Below the pieces are notes generated by a model, which worked only from the letters and a program-made list of their open reading frames with translations, was not told where the DNA came from and did no database searches. DNA of 64,000 nucleotides from the NCBI RefSeq assembly GCF_000422785.1, contig NZ_AUGS01000002.1, positions 454,741 through 518,740 of the forward strand. The letters are read 5' to 3'. Of this stretch, positions 15,082 through 25,019 are shown in pieces (positions within the stretch are counted from its first letter, which is position 1; every line of letters starts with the position of its first letter). Both the position numbers and the translations under genes were made by a program. This DNA is from Pseudovibrio exalbescens DSM 16456 (GTDB lineage Bacteria > Pseudomonadota > Alphaproteobacteria > Rhizobiales > Stappiaceae).

Positions 15082-18000
15082 TGATTTATGATGTTTTTAT
15101 CCGCCGGCCCCGGCTGGCACTTGTCATTTCAATTCTGATTGTCGTCATCGGGGTCATATCCATGTATGTGATCCCTGTCTCGCAATACCCAACCATTGCA
15201 CCACCGACTGTCCAGGTAAACGCTGTCTACATCGGTGCCGATGCATTGACGGTCGAACAAAGTGTGGCGCAGCCAATTGAAAGCTCCGTAAACGGTGTGG
15301 ATGGCATGCGCTACATGAAGTCAAGTTCTTCAAGCGACGGCACTTACAGCCTCACGGTGTACTTTGACCTTAATACCGATCCGGATATTGCAGCGGTAAA
15401 TGTGCAAAACCGTGTGAGCAAGGTTGAATCCAAGCTGCCTCAGGAGGTGCGCGATCAGGGTGTAACGGTGCAGAAAAAGGCCGGCGACATGCTGCAGGCC
15501 TATACCTTTTATTCGCCCAACGGTACGCACGATGGCCTGTTCCTGTCCAACTACGTCACCATCAACATTCTCGATGAACTGAAGCGTATTCCGGGCGTAG
15601 GGGATGCTCAGGCACTGGGCGCCTATGACTACTCCATGCGTATCTGGGTCGATCCGGACAAGTTGCGAGCGCTGAACCTGACGGCAGATGATGTGATCCG
15701 AGCGGTCCAGGCGCAGAACAAGCAAGCCGCGGTTGGGCGTGTAGGGGCTGCACCTGTTTCCAATGATCAACAGTTGCAGTTGACCGTCACCGCCAAGGGT
15801 CGACTGGAATCTCCAGAGGAGTTCGGGGCGATTGTTCTGCGCGCCAACCAAGATGGTTCTTTGGTCCGGTTGTCCGACGTGGCGCGCGTTGAGCTGAGTT
15901 CTGCGTCGTTCGATTGGAATGTGGAATTCCAGCAACGTCAGTCCACAATGGTCGGGGTATATCTGTCACCGGGGGCGAACGCGGTGGCGGTGTCCGAGCT
16001 GGTGAATGACCGTCTTGAAGTGTTGGCAGAGCGCTTTCCGGAAGACCTGACATACCTGTCGGTTTTCGATACCTCTCTCTTCGTGAATGAGATGATCTCG
16101 AAGGTAATCCATACTTTGATTGAGGCTTTCGTTCTCGTGACGGTGGTGGTGTTTGTCTTCCTCGGCCGGTTCCGCGCCACGCTTATTCCACTCATTGCGG
16201 TGCCTGTGGCCATCATCGGGGCCATCGCGGTTGCTTACATCATGGGGTTCTCGGCAAATACCATTTCATTGCTGGCGATGGTGTTGGCAATTGGTATCGT
16301 GGTTGATGATGCCATCATCGTGGTCGAGAACGTTGAGCGGGTGATGCATGAAGAACCGCATTTGACGCCGGCACAGGCCACCTCCAAAGCGGTGGGTGAG
16401 ATTGCGGGGCCGGTGTTGGCCATTACGTTCGTGCTCCTCTCGGTGTTCGTACCTGTTGCATTCCTGCCTGGTTCCTCCGGTGTGTTGTTCCGTGAGTTTG
16501 CCGTGTCCATCTCTGCCGCAATGGTATTGTCGGCGGTGAACGCTTTGACCCTGTCGCCCGCCTTGTGCGCAATCATGATGCGTCCTGGTGAACTGACGGG
16601 GATCATGGCGAAAATCACCAATGCCATCGATCGACTTGGTGAGGGGTATGCGGCAATCATCCGGCGTATTGTTCATTTGTCGGTGGTGTCGTTGCCAGCG
16701 GTCGCGATCTTCGCAGGCTTGGGCTATTGGATCGTCAACAACACGCCGGACGGGTTTGTTCCCGCCGAAGACAAGGGCTATGCATTGGTTCTTGTCAATC
16801 TTCCGCCGGGTGCGTCGCTGAACCGAACTGAAGCGGTGATGAAACAGGCAGACGAAATCATCCAGCAGGACCCGGCTGTCTTTGCCACCACGCTGGTTTC
16901 CGGTTTCGACTTCCTGGGCGGCGGCGGTACCAGTCCGAACGCTGGTGTCATTTTCGTCAAGTTGAAGGATTATGGCGAGCGTCCAACCGCAGACCTCAGT
17001 TCCTTCGCGTTTGTTAACCGCATGTACCCGGCGCTGCTGGGCATTCCCGAAGCCACCTTCTTCCCGGTCAACCCTCCGGCTATTGATGGTTTGGGTTCCG
17101 TGGGCGGCTTCGAATATGTACTTGAGGCATTGGAAGGTCAGGCACCCTCCGACATGGCGGCTGTAGGGCGCTCGCTTCAGGTCTCAGCGAACCAGCATCC
17201 GGCGATCTCCGGTTTCTTCACCACCTTCGATGCGGAAACACCGCAGGTTCGGGTAGAGCTGGACCGGGATCGGGCAATGGTTCTGGGGCTGAACATTGCC
17301 GAGGTCTACCGCGCCCTGCAAACCATACTGGGCGGCTACTACGTGAACGACTTCAACCTGTATGGCCGCACTTGGTCTGTGCGTTTGCAGGCGGAAAGTG
17401 ACGCGCGTAACGAAATTGATGATATCCGCAAGATCAATGTTCGTTCGTCGACTGGCGAAATGGTGGAGTTGTCTTCTGTCGTGGATACGGAACTGACCCG
17501 CGGACCCAAGTCGATCACGCGTTACAATAACTATCGCGCGATAAGCTATAACGGCAATCCATCGCCGGGTCTGGGATTGGGCGAAGCCATGTCAGCCATG
17601 GAAGAGGTTTCTGCCGAAACACTGCCCGCCGGCTTTGCCTATGAATGGACCGGTATTGCGCTGGAACAAAAAGAGTCGGCCGGACAAACCGCGATGGTGC
17701 TCGGATTGGCCTTCCTGTTTGCTTACTTGTTCCTCGTTGCGCTCTACGAAAGCTGGAACACGCCCATACCAGTCCTGTTATCGGTGGCTCCGGCGATTGT
17801 CGGGGCTCTGGCAAGTCTGTGGATCTTCAATCTGAGCTTCGACCTGTATGCGCAGATTGGTCTGGTGATCCTGATCGCGCTGGCAGGCAAGAATGCAATT
17901 CTGATGAATGAGTTCTCTCTGGAAAAGCGCATTCACGGCATGTCCATCTATGAATCCGCGGTAGAAGGGGCTCGTCTGCGTTTCCGCCCTGTGATGATGA

Positions 18001-18236
18001 CATCCTTGGCGTTTTCTGCGGGTCTTGTCCCGTTGGTTGTGACGTCTGGACCAGGTGCAGGTGCCATGGTGGCTGTAGGCATTCCAGTGCTCGCCGGCAT
18101 GGTGACGTCGTTCACGATTGGCATCTTCATGATTCCAACGCTGTACACCGTGTTCCAGTGGATGCGGGAGAAAACCGGGTGGACGCCTGCACAGGGTTTG
18201 GCGGCAGCGGGTGAAGACCCGGACGCGAAGCTTTGA
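15081..18236 (+). CDS. RND (HAE1-family) multidrug efflux permease
   Basis: A 1051-residue AcrB/MexF-type inner-membrane transporter with the standard length and 12 transmembrane segments. MIYDVFIRRPRLALVISI at the N-terminus and QYPTIAPPTVQVNAVY are typical. The proton-relay Asp pair is in GIVVDDAIIVVENVER (TM4) and the matching Lys in LAGKNAILMNEF (TM10). It drives proton-coupled export of hydrophobic compounds, organic solvents or drugs. It is translationally coupled to the adaptor gene, and a strong terminator follows, giving a two-gene operon. The substrate range cannot be read from the sequence. Confidence 0.95.
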   Translation: MIYDVFIRRPRLALVISILIVVIGVISMYVIPVSQYPTIAPPTVQVNAVYIGADALTVEQSVAQPIESSVNGVDGMRYMKSSSSSDGTYSLTVYFDLNTDPDIAAVNVQNRVSKVESKLPQEVRDQGVTVQKKAGDMLQAYTFYSPNGTHDGLFLSNYVTINILDELKRIPGVGDAQALGAYDYSMRIWVDPDKLRALNLTADDVIRAVQAQNKQAAVGRVGAAPVSNDQQLQLTVTAKGRLESPEEFGAIVLRANQDGSLVRLSDVARVELSSASFDWNVEFQQRQSTMVGVYLSPGANAVAVSELVNDRLEVLAERFPEDLTYLSVFDTSLFVNEMISKVIHTLIEAFVLVTVVVFVFLGRFRATLIPLIAVPVAIIGAIAVAYIMGFSANTISLLAMVLAIGIVVDDAIIVVENVERVMHEEPHLTPAQATSKAVGEIAGPVLAITFVLLSVFVPVAFLPGSSGVLFREFAVSISAAMVLSAVNALTLSPALCAIMMRPGELTGIMAKITNAIDRLGEGYAAIIRRIVHLSVVSLPAVAIFAGLGYWIVNNTPDGFVPAEDKGYALVLVNLPPGASLNRTEAVMKQADEIIQQDPAVFATTLVSGFDFLGGGGTSPNAGVIFVKLKDYGERPTADLSSFAFVNRMYPALLGIPEATFFPVNPPAIDGLGSVGGFEYVLEALEGQAPSDMAAVGRSLQVSANQHPAISGFFTTFDAETPQVRVELDRDRAMVLGLNIAEVYRALQTILGGYYVNDFNLYGRTWSVRLQAESDARNEIDDIRKINVRSSTGEMVELSSVVDTELTRGPKSITRYNNYRAISYNGNPSPGLGLGEAMSAMEEVSAETLPAGFAYEWTGIALEQKESAGQTAMVLGLAFLFAYLFLVALYESWNTPIPVLLSVAPAIVGALASLWIFNLSFDLYAQIGLVILIALAGKNAILMNEFSLEKRIHGMSIYESAVEGARLRFRPVMMTSLAFSAGLVPLVVTSGPGAGAMVAVGIPVLAGMVTSFTIGIFMIPTLYTVFQWMREKTGWTPAQGLAAAGEDPDAKL

Positions 18237-18256
18237 ACGAAGCGCACAACCTGTTG

Positions 18257-18285
18257 AAACCGGCGGGGATTTCCCGCCGGTTTTT
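18257..18285 (+). terminator. Rho-independent terminator of the RND efflux operon
   Basis: An 11-bp stem (AAACCGGCGGG at 18257-18267 with CCCGCCGGTTT at 18273-18283) with a 5-base loop and T-run lies 20 bases after the pump stop codon. Confidence 0.92.
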
Positions 18286-18360
18286 CATGTCAATACTAGG
18301 TTTGTTAATAGGTCGTTCTGAAGGGGCTACAGGGTGGTCCGGGGGCTCTAAACTGGCTGT

Positions 18361-19341
18361 ATGTTGAACGCCTTGAGACATGCCTCCTACAGAATTGCTC
18401 CAGCGCGCCGGTCTGAGCTGGCGTGTCGTTATGTTTCTTCACGAGGTCTGCTGAAAAGCTGCAGGGCGCATAATGCAGTGCCAGTGTCGTCGTCACCTCG
18501 GGTGGATGTGGACATAGCCGCTGACTTGTCATCAGGCGGCACGATTTATGTGTGTACCGATGCCCTCCCGGTTTTCGCAGCAACTGTTTTGCCAAAGATC
18601 GCGACGCCCTTTACCTTGGTGTCAGGTGATAGTGACCTACCAGTCTCACTGGAGGGATTGGGTCGGGAAACACTAAAGAAACTTCTGGAGAACAGGTATC
18701 TTCAGCAATGGTTTGCGCAGAACCTGGCCTATGCGCACCCCAAATTGGCGCACCTGCCCATCGGCCTCGACTATCATACGGTTACTGCAAAAGCCCGCCA
18801 TCCATGGGGCGGGTTTGAAACGCCTTTGGCCCAGGAGCGGGCGCTTGACGGGGTGCGGTCCAAAGCCTCGGCGTTGCAGGAGAAGAAGCCGTTTGGCTAT
18901 TGTAATTGGCACCATTCCATCGGCAATGGAGATCGCGCCGCGGTATTGAAGGCTCTTGATCAAAGTGCCGTCTATCTCGAGCCAGCCCGCGTTGAACGGA
19001 AACGGAGTTGGGCGCGCAATGCAGACTTCTTTTTTACCATCAGCCCCTTTGGACAGGGTATGGACTGCCACCGCACTTGGGAGGCTTTGCTTCTGGGTTC
19101 GGTTCCTGTTGTGCCAGCTTCGCCGTTGAAGCCGCTTTTCAAGGATCTTCCCGCGGTGGTCGTTGAGGACTGGCGTCAGATAACACCGGGATTTCTGGCG
19201 GAGCAGAAAGAAAGGATTCTGGATGCAACCTTTGACTTTTCGCCGCTGTTTTTGAGCTATTGGCAAGCACGGTTCGTGCAAAAACGTTACCGGTCCTTGC
19301 CAAGGATGGAGTATGCCCAGTTTCTCCTTTCAACGGAGTAA
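18361..19341 (+). CDS. Exostosin-like glycosyltransferase-family protein
   Basis: A 326-residue soluble protein. The C-terminal half has NADFFFTISPFGQGMDCHRT followed by WEALLLGSVPVVPASPL (about residues 222-258), the pattern of the exostosin-like GT47 family in which the acidic and Arg/Trp region contacts the nucleotide sugar. The central HLPIGLDYHTV segment also fits that family. No signal peptide is seen, so if active it works in the cytoplasm on a glycan or glycolipid precursor. It stands alone behind the efflux terminator and converges with the Liv transporter operon. Donor and acceptor unknown. Confidence 0.65.
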   Translation: MLNALRHASYRIAPARRSELACRYVSSRGLLKSCRAHNAVPVSSSPRVDVDIAADLSSGGTIYVCTDALPVFAATVLPKIATPFTLVSGDSDLPVSLEGLGRETLKKLLENRYLQQWFAQNLAYAHPKLAHLPIGLDYHTVTAKARHPWGGFETPLAQERALDGVRSKASALQEKKPFGYCNWHHSIGNGDRAAVLKALDQSAVYLEPARVERKRSWARNADFFFTISPFGQGMDCHRTWEALLLGSVPVVPASPLKPLFKDLPAVVVEDWRQITPGFLAEQKERILDATFDFSPLFLSYWQARFVQKRYRSLPRMEYAQFLLSTE

Positions 19342-19343
19342 CA

Positions 19344-19367
19344 CCCGTCACAGCAAGCCATGACGGG
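19344..19367. terminator. Convergent intergenic hairpin
   Basis: A 7-bp stem (CCCGTCA at 19344-19350, TGACGGG at 19361-19367) lies just past the exostosin-like gene and before the end of livF on the other strand. There is no good T-run, so it may slow or protect transcript ends rather than act as a classical terminator. Confidence 0.4.
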
Positions 19368-19393
19368 CATTGATATGGGCCGGTTAAAAGCGC

Positions 19394-20173
19394 CTAGATA
19401 GCCAGATAGTTTTGACGCAGCTCTTCGTTGTCCAGCACCTCTTGCGCGGTGCCATCGAAGACAACCTCACCCATGTCCAGAATGACAGCGCGGTCAGCCA
19501 GATGCAGAGCAGCTACAGCGTTTTGCTCTACGATGACCGTTGTAATGCCGAGCTCCTTCACGTTCACGAGAATACGCTCGATCTCCTGTACGATCACTGG
19601 CGCCAGCCCTTCATACGGTTCATCCAGCAAAAGAAGCTTTACGTCACGAGCCAAGGCCCGCGCAACGGCCAGCATCTGCTGCTCTCCGCCCGACATGGTT
19701 ACGGCGTCCTGCTTGGCTCGCTCTGCCAGTCGAGGGAAGTGGTCATAAATTCTGTCTAGGGACCATCCGTGAGGACCGGCGATTTGCGCAAGCTGCAGGT
19801 TCTCCTCGACCGTCAGGCCCGGAATAATGCGGCGGTCCTCGGGAACCAACTGGATGCCGCTTCGGGCAGCTTGGTAGCTCTCCATTTCATGGATCGGCGC
19901 ATGGTCCAACCATATCTCGCCGCGACGAAGCTGGGGATCTCCTGCACGGGCGATTGCGCGCAATGTGGAGGTCTTGCCGGCCCCATTGCGGCCAAGGAGG
20001 GCGAGGATCTCGCCCTCGCGTACATCAAACGACACGCCTTGCACAATGTAGCTTTCGCCATAGTACGCATGAAGGTTCCAAGCTGAAAAGTAGGCGTGTG
20101 CCCCGCCTTGAGATCTTTTCGGGGGCACAGAAGGGGCATGGCGTCCGGCAAACTGGTCTTCAAACAACGTCAT
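19394..20173 (-). CDS. livF: Branched-chain amino acid-type ABC transporter ATPase LivF
   Basis: A 259-residue ABC ATPase. The Walker A motif is GRNGAGKTS (about residues 58-66), the signature is MSGGEQQM, and Walker B is LLLLDEPYEGLAP. The EGLAP continuation after Walker B and the end sequence EELRQNYLAI are typical of LivF. It pairs with LivG to power import through LivHM. It carries an N-terminal extension of about 25 residues before the first domain strand. Its start overlaps livG's stop as ATGA, and it is the last gene of the operon. Confidence 0.93.
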   Translation of the reverse strand: MTLFEDQFAGRHAPSVPPKRSQGGAHAYFSAWNLHAYYGESYIVQGVSFDVREGEILALLGRNGAGKTSTLRAIARAGDPQLRRGEIWLDHAPIHEMESYQAARSGIQLVPEDRRIIPGLTVEENLQLAQIAGPHGWSLDRIYDHFPRLAERAKQDAVTMSGGEQQMLAVARALARDVKLLLLDEPYEGLAPVIVQEIERILVNVKELGITTVIVEQNAVAALHLADRAVILDMGEVVFDGTAQEVLDNEELRQNYLAI

Positions 20174-20925
20174 ATGTGCACTCCTCCCAGATAGGCTTCC
20201 TGAACGCGCGGATCTCCTTTTATGTCCTCGGGTTTGCCTTCAACAATCACGGTGCCTTGCGCCAGCACACTGACCTTGTGGGCCAGCGAAAACACCACGT
20301 GCATGTCGTGCTCGATGACGATCTTTGTGATGCCGCGTTCACCAATGCTTTTCAGCAGGTCAATGGTGTTGTTGGTATCAGCACGGGACATGCCGGCGGT
20401 GGGCTCATCCAGCAACACGAGCTTGGGGTCCTGAACAAGGCACATGGCCAATTCAAGACGCCGCTTGTCACCACGTGACAGGGAAGAAGCGATTGTATGG
20501 CGCTTGTCTGCCAGTCCCAGGTCCTCCAGGATGCTCTCCGCCTTGTCCTGCACTTCCGTGCGGCGCAGAACGCCGCTCCATGCGTTGAAGCGGAAGGATC
20601 CATCCTGGGTGGCCAGTGCTGGAATTATGACGTTGTCCAGAATGGATAGATCTCCGAAAATTTCCGGGGTTTGAAACACCCGTGAAACCCCGGCCTGATT
20701 GATCTCATGGGGTTTGATGCCGATGAGGTTCTTTCCCATGAAACTGACGGAACCCGTATCAGGCGTCAAACGACCGACAAAACAGTTGAGCAGCGTTGAC
20801 TTTCCAGCGCCATTCGGGCCGATAATGGCATGCACATCACCCTGTTCAACCGAGAGATTAACCTCGTTGAGTGCCTTCAAGCCGCCAAAGCTCTTGTTGA
20901 CACCTTTAACCTCAAGTATTTGCAT
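20170..20925 (-). CDS. livG: Branched-chain amino acid-type ABC transporter ATPase LivG
   Basis: A 251-residue ABC ATPase with Walker A GPNGAGKST (residues 37-45), signature LSRGDKRRLELAM and Walker B LVLLDEPTAGMS. The GMS after Walker B and the VQEAYLGG C-terminal segment are LivG hallmarks. It forms the heterodimeric motor with LivF. It overlaps livF by four bases and lies 9 bases after livM. Confidence 0.93.
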   Translation of the reverse strand: MQILEVKGVNKSFGGLKALNEVNLSVEQGDVHAIIGPNGAGKSTLLNCFVGRLTPDTGSVSFMGKNLIGIKPHEINQAGVSRVFQTPEIFGDLSILDNVIIPALATQDGSFRFNAWSGVLRRTEVQDKAESILEDLGLADKRHTIASSLSRGDKRRLELAMCLVQDPKLVLLDEPTAGMSRADTNNTIDLLKSIGERGITKIVIEHDMHVVFSLAHKVSVLAQGTVIVEGKPEDIKGDPRVQEAYLGGVHI

Positions 20926-20934
20926 CGGTGTCTC

Positions 20935-22155
20935 CTATTCTGCCGCTTTGGCATTGTTGGCAAGCGCGCTGGACCCACCCGCACGCTCATCGTCGGTGGT
21001 ACGCCGCCGTTTGAACAAGTTCACGAGACGCTGAATGCCCTCCATGATGCCCCCGGGAAGAAAGATCACCACCAGCATGAACATGATGCCCAGAGTGAGG
21101 TGCCAGCCTTTGCCTATGAACGGATAAACAACGGCAATGAGAACGTTCTCAATGCTGTCCGGCAAAGCGGCGAACCATTGATGCAGCACATTTTCGTTGA
21201 TCTTGGAAAAGATGTTCTCGAAGTACTTGATGAAACCCGCGCCAAGAACAGGCCCGAAGAGTGTGCCAGCCCCGCCGAGGATGGTCATCAGCACCACCTC
21301 GCCACTGGCCGTCCATTGCATGCGCTCAGCACCGGCCAATGGATCCATGGCCACCATGAGACCGCCTGCCAAGCCGGCGTAAACGCCGGATATGACAAAG
21401 GCCGCAAACGTGTATGGCTTGGAGTTGAGCCCGGTGTAGTTCATCCGCTGTTGATTGGATTTGACGGCCTTGAGCATCAATCCGAACGGAGAACGGAAAA
21501 TGCGAATGGCTGCATAGAACGCCACGATCATGACAACGGCGCACAAGTAGTATCCCGCGTTGAAGGTAAAGGCCCAGCCGCCCAACGTCAGTTCATAACT
21601 GTCTCGCATGGCAATGCCAAACAAGTTTGCTGGCGGTATGGAGCCCTCTACCTGAGACACGCCAAGAATACGCGGATCATTGAGCCCAAGCTGCAGGCCG
21701 GTTTCGCCATTGGTGATGGGCGTCAGCACCGAATAGGCCAGGCTGAATGACATCTGCGCAAATGCAAGGGTCAGGATGGAGAAGTAGATTCCGGACCGAC
21801 GCAGGCAAATGTATCCGACCAATACCGAGAAAAGTCCGGCGACGACCATCGACATCAGGATTGCCGGAATAACGTTCATCGACAACAGCTTCATCATCCA
21901 AACGCCGGCGTAAGAGCCGACACCCAGAAATGCAGCATGACCAAACGACAAATACCCGGTCAGGCCAAACAGTATGTTGAACCCGATGGCAAAGATGCCA
22001 AAGATCACAAAGCGCTGCATCAAGTCTGGATAGCCCGCATTGAACTGCGCCAATTGCGAGCCAACGGGAAACGGGTTCAGGATGAACGGCGCGAACAGGG
22101 TCATGAACACGACGATAAAAAGGAGTGTGGTGTCTTTCTTGTTCAGTCCAAGCAT
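20935..22155 (-). CDS. livM: Branched-chain amino acid-type ABC permease LivM
   Basis: A 406-residue permease of the LivM branch, with about ten hydrophobic segments and the loop [20 protein letters not shown] (about 66-85) characteristic of the family. The cytoplasmic coupling region [19 protein letters not shown] precedes [18 protein letters not shown]. It is separated from livH by three bases. Together with LivH it forms the channel; substrate specificity is set mainly by the binding protein. Confidence 0.92.
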   Translation of the reverse strand: MLGLNKKDTTLLFIVVFMTLFAPFILNPFPVGSQLAQFNAGYPDLMQRFVIFGIFAIGFNILFGLTGYLSFGHAAFLGVGSYAGVWMMKLLSMNVIPAILMSMVVAGLFSVLVGYICLRRSGIYFSILTLAFAQMSFSLAYSVLTPITNGETGLQLGLNDPRILGVSQVEGSIPPANLFGIAMRDSYELTLGGWAFTFNAGYYLCAVVMIVAFYAAIRIFRSPFGLMLKAVKSNQQRMNYTGLNSKPYTFAAFVISGVYAGLAGGLMVAMDPLAGAERMQWTASGEVVLMTILGGAGTLFGPVLGAGFIKYFENIFSKINENVLHQWFAALPDSIENVLIAVVYPFIGKGWHLTLGIMFMLVVIFLPGGIMEGIQRLVNLFKRRRTTDDERAGGSSALANNAKAAE

Positions 22156-22158
22156 TGC

Positions 22159-23190
22159 TTAATCCTCCATCACGCCTTTGCGTCCCATGAGACCGCGTGG
22201 CCGGGTGAGCAACACGATGATGGCAACAAGATAGATGATGATCTGGTTGATGCCGGGCAGCAGCGCCACAACCTGCGCCATGGAAGCAAAACTCTCCAAT
22301 ATACCCAGCAGGAAGCCGGCTAAAACGGCGCCGGCGAGCGAGCCCATGCCGCCCACAACCACAACAACGAAGCTGAGGACCAAAAAATCCATGCCCATGT
22401 GATAATTGGGTGAGTTGATGGGGGCATACATTACGCCGGCAAGTCCTGCGACGATGGCAGCGATCGCGAACATGATCGTGAAACGCTTGTTGATGTTGAT
22501 GCCCAGAAACCCAACCGTTTCGCGATCTGCCATTCCGGCACGAACAACCATGCCAAATGTCGTGTAGCGCAGGAAGCAGAAAACAGCGGCGATGATGACG
22601 GCGGCAAAGCTGAAATAAACCAGTCTCCAATAGGGATAGATGATCTGGCCTGGTTCGAGGCCGAGCGAAGCACCAAAATCGAAACTCCCGGCGAAGGCGG
22701 GTGGAGCCGGTGTCGGGATGGGATTTGCGCCGAAAAAGTATTTGATGATTTCTTGCAGGACGATGGCCAGACCGAAGGTCACGAGGATCTGGTCAGCGTG
22801 TGGGCGGCGGTAAAAATGTTTGATCAACCCACGTTCCATGATGAGCCCGACCATGACCATGACGGGGATCGCAAAGAGGATCGATAAGGGTACCGACCAC
22901 TGAATGATCGCCATGCCGATTTCCGGTCCGAACCATGATTCCACATAGGGCGTTTCCACTTTCAGCGGATTGCCCAAAAAGTCGGTGCGGTCCGGATCGA
23001 TGGTCGTGAAAGAGAGTGAGAGGATGTTGTTAAGGGTTACGGCGCAAAACGCACCGAGCATGAACAGTGCGCCATGGGCAAAGTTCACCACACCCAATGT
23101 CCCGAAAATCAATGTAAGGCCAAGCGCGATCAGCGCGTAGGCCGAGCCTTTGTCGAGACCATTCAGAATCTGCAGGAGTATAGCGTCCAT
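22159..23190 (-). CDS. livH: Branched-chain amino acid-type ABC permease LivH
   Basis: A permease of about 343 residues. GSAYALIALGLTLIFGTLGV followed by NFAHGALFMLGAF near the N-terminus is the LivH signature, and GVMYAPINSPNYHMGMDFLV lies in the C-terminal half. I use the ATG at 23190 (MDAILLQILNGLDKG), which matches the usual family start; an ATG four codons upstream at 23202 is also possible. A hairpin separates it from the upstream binding-protein gene. Confidence 0.92.
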   Translation of the reverse strand: MDAILLQILNGLDKGSAYALIALGLTLIFGTLGVVNFAHGALFMLGAFCAVTLNNILSLSFTTIDPDRTDFLGNPLKVETPYVESWFGPEIGMAIIQWSVPLSILFAIPVMVMVGLIMERGLIKHFYRRPHADQILVTFGLAIVLQEIIKYFFGANPIPTPAPPAFAGSFDFGASLGLEPGQIIYPYWRLVYFSFAAVIIAAVFCFLRYTTFGMVVRAGMADRETVGFLGININKRFTIMFAIAAIVAGLAGVMYAPINSPNYHMGMDFLVLSFVVVVVGGMGSLAGAVLAGFLLGILESFASMAQVVALLPGINQIIIYLVAIIVLLTRPRGLMGRKGVMED

Positions 23191-23246
23191 ATGTCCGACC
23201 ATTCGTCGTGATTGGAGGTGTTCCGCTTAAGGAGCGACAGAATGGC

Positions 23247-23277
23247 CCGGCTCTTTCCGCAGAGCGAAAAGAGCCGG
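23247..23277 (-). other. Intercistronic hairpin after the Liv binding-protein gene
   Basis: A 10-bp perfect stem (CCGGCTCTTT at 23247-23256, AAAGAGCCGG at 23268-23277) lies between the binding-protein stop and livH. No T-run follows on the minus strand. Such structures commonly protect the binding-protein mRNA and lower permease expression. Confidence 0.6.
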
Positions 23278-23302
23278 ATCGATTTGGGTGTAACCGAGGG
23301 CG

Positions 23303-24664
23303 TTATGCGCCAGGGTTACAAGTCCCGAGCGCACCGCCCGCGAACTGCGGGTGATCTGGATCATAAGTGACCTGATCAACCGGTGTGACTTCAACAATCT
23401 CGAGAAGGTCAAACTCTGAGCTTGGGTTTTCCTTACCACGCACGACCAGTACATCTTTGAAGCACTGGTGGTCTGCGCCACGGTAAAGCGTCGGGCCATT
23501 GCCAAGGCCGTCAAATTCGAAGTCTTCAAGAGCTTCAACAACAGCACATGGATTAAAACTGCCCGCGCGGGCCACAGCATCTGCGTAAAGCAGTGTCTGC
23601 ACGTAGCATGTATGCGCGGCCTGGCTCGGCGGGAAGCCATACTTGGTGCCAAAGGATTTCACAAAGGCTTGGGAACCTTCGTCCTGCAGTGACCAGTGCC
23701 AGTTGGTGGAGCCGAAGATGCCTTTGACGTTTGCGCCAGCGCCCTTTGCCATCAAGCGCGAGTACAGCGGCACCACAATTTCGAAGTTCTTGCCATTCAC
23801 GACCCGATCACGCAGGCCAAACTGCACGGCATTGGTGAGTGAGTTCACCATGTTGCCGCCGTAGTGGTTGAGAACCAGCACGTCTGCATCAGATTGCAGA
23901 ACGGGTGTGATATAGGCGGAAAAGTCCGTCGCGGCCAAGGGCGTCTTGACGGTCTCGACCGTTTCCCATCCCATGGCTTCAGTTGCGCTTTTGATCGCTT
24001 CTTCGGTTGTGTAGCCCCAGTTGTAATCCGCGGTCAGATGATAGGCCTTGCGATCTGAGCCGTATGCATTGTTCAGAACGGGGGCCAATGCGGCGCCGGA
24101 CATGTAGCTATTGAAAAAATGACGGAAACCGTTGGCGCGCTTATCTTTGCCCGTGGTGTCGTTGGAATGAGTGAGGCCGGCCATAAAAATGACGCCTGCC
24201 TCTTGGCAAAGCGCCTGAACCGCTACAGCCACACCGGATGACGATCCTCCGGTAATCATAACCGCGCCGTCTTTCTCAATCATGGACTTGGCCGAGGCCC
24301 GGGCGGCATCCGATTTGGTTTGGGTGTCGCCGGTCACGAACTGGACTTTGTTGCCAAGAATACCGGTCCCTTCTAGCGCTTGAGAACTGAAGGTATTCAA
24401 CATGCCGCCATCGCCTTCACCGTTCAGGTGTTCAACAGCCAGTTGATAGGCGCGCAATTCATCGGCGCCTTCATCCGCATAAGGCCCGGTCTGCGGCACG
24501 TTGAAACCCAACACCAGCTTGCCAAGCTTGGCGGGGTCGTTCACGAAGGCGCTTTGCGACCATGCTTTACTGGTGAAAATGGTGGGGGTTGCTAGAACAA
24601 TACCGCTTGCAGCGGTCGTTTTCAGTAAGTTGCGGCGGCTGATAGTCCCGCGAAATCCGCTCAT
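23303..24664 (-). CDS. Liv-type ABC transporter substrate-binding protein with Tat signal
   Basis: A 453-residue type I periplasmic binding protein. The start at 24664 (MSGFRGTIS) follows an excellent GGGAGGA ribosome site; a 25-residue longer frame upstream is less likely. The N-terminus carries a twin-arginine signal (SRRNLLKTTAASGIVLATP), so it is exported folded by the Tat system. The mature part begins KLVLGFNVPQTGPYADEG and contains VMITGGSSSGVAVAVQALCQ and YNWGYTTEEAIKSATEAMGW, as in the LivJ/amide/urea-binding group. It is the first gene of a complete importer operon with livHMGF. The ligand could be a branched-chain amino acid, an amide or another small organic molecule. Confidence 0.9.
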   Translation of the reverse strand: MSGFRGTISRRNLLKTTAASGIVLATPTIFTSKAWSQSAFVNDPAKLGKLVLGFNVPQTGPYADEGADELRAYQLAVEHLNGEGDGGMLNTFSSQALEGTGILGNKVQFVTGDTQTKSDAARASAKSMIEKDGAVMITGGSSSGVAVAVQALCQEAGVIFMAGLTHSNDTTGKDKRANGFRHFFNSYMSGAALAPVLNNAYGSDRKAYHLTADYNWGYTTEEAIKSATEAMGWETVETVKTPLAATDFSAYITPVLQSDADVLVLNHYGGNMVNSLTNAVQFGLRDRVVNGKNFEIVVPLYSRLMAKGAGANVKGIFGSTNWHWSLQDEGSQAFVKSFGTKYGFPPSQAAHTCYVQTLLYADAVARAGSFNPCAVVEALEDFEFDGLGNGPTLYRGADHQCFKDVLVVRGKENPSSEFDLLEIVEVTPVDQVTYDPDHPQFAGGALGTCNPGA

Positions 24665-25019
24665 GTATTCCTCCCAGGAAGGCTGTGTGTGCCTGATATG
24701 CGTGCGTCCCCGTGGCCGAGAACCTCCCACCGACCACATAGATTCCGCAGAGGTAGTCTGCGAACGCTACGGCAGGTTACGCAGCGTTGAAATTATCGAT
24801 TAGAAAATTCTGTTCGCAATTGAACTTATGGATCTAGACGAAAGAACAATTCGTTTATTTGTAGAAAATGCGGGAAATATTTCTTGGGATGTGCATTCAG
24901 TTATCATTTATTAGCCGAATGGCTATCATCTCTTCTTCGACGAATAGGTGATTGAGCTTCAAGGCTCAGAAAAACTGAGTATTCTGGATAGGAAAACTTC
25001 GGTTTTCTCGTAGCTGCGG
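24665..25019. other. Upstream region of the Liv operon; weak hairpins
   Basis: 355 bases separate the ferredoxin-like gene from the downstream-reading binding-protein gene, both on the minus strand. AT-rich sequence at 24790-24930 probably holds the Liv promoter. Two short hairpins follow the ferredoxin-like stop: GAAAAC/GTTTTC at 24992-25007 and CTCAG/CTGAG at 24965-24979. They may together act as a weak terminator. Confidence 0.45.
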
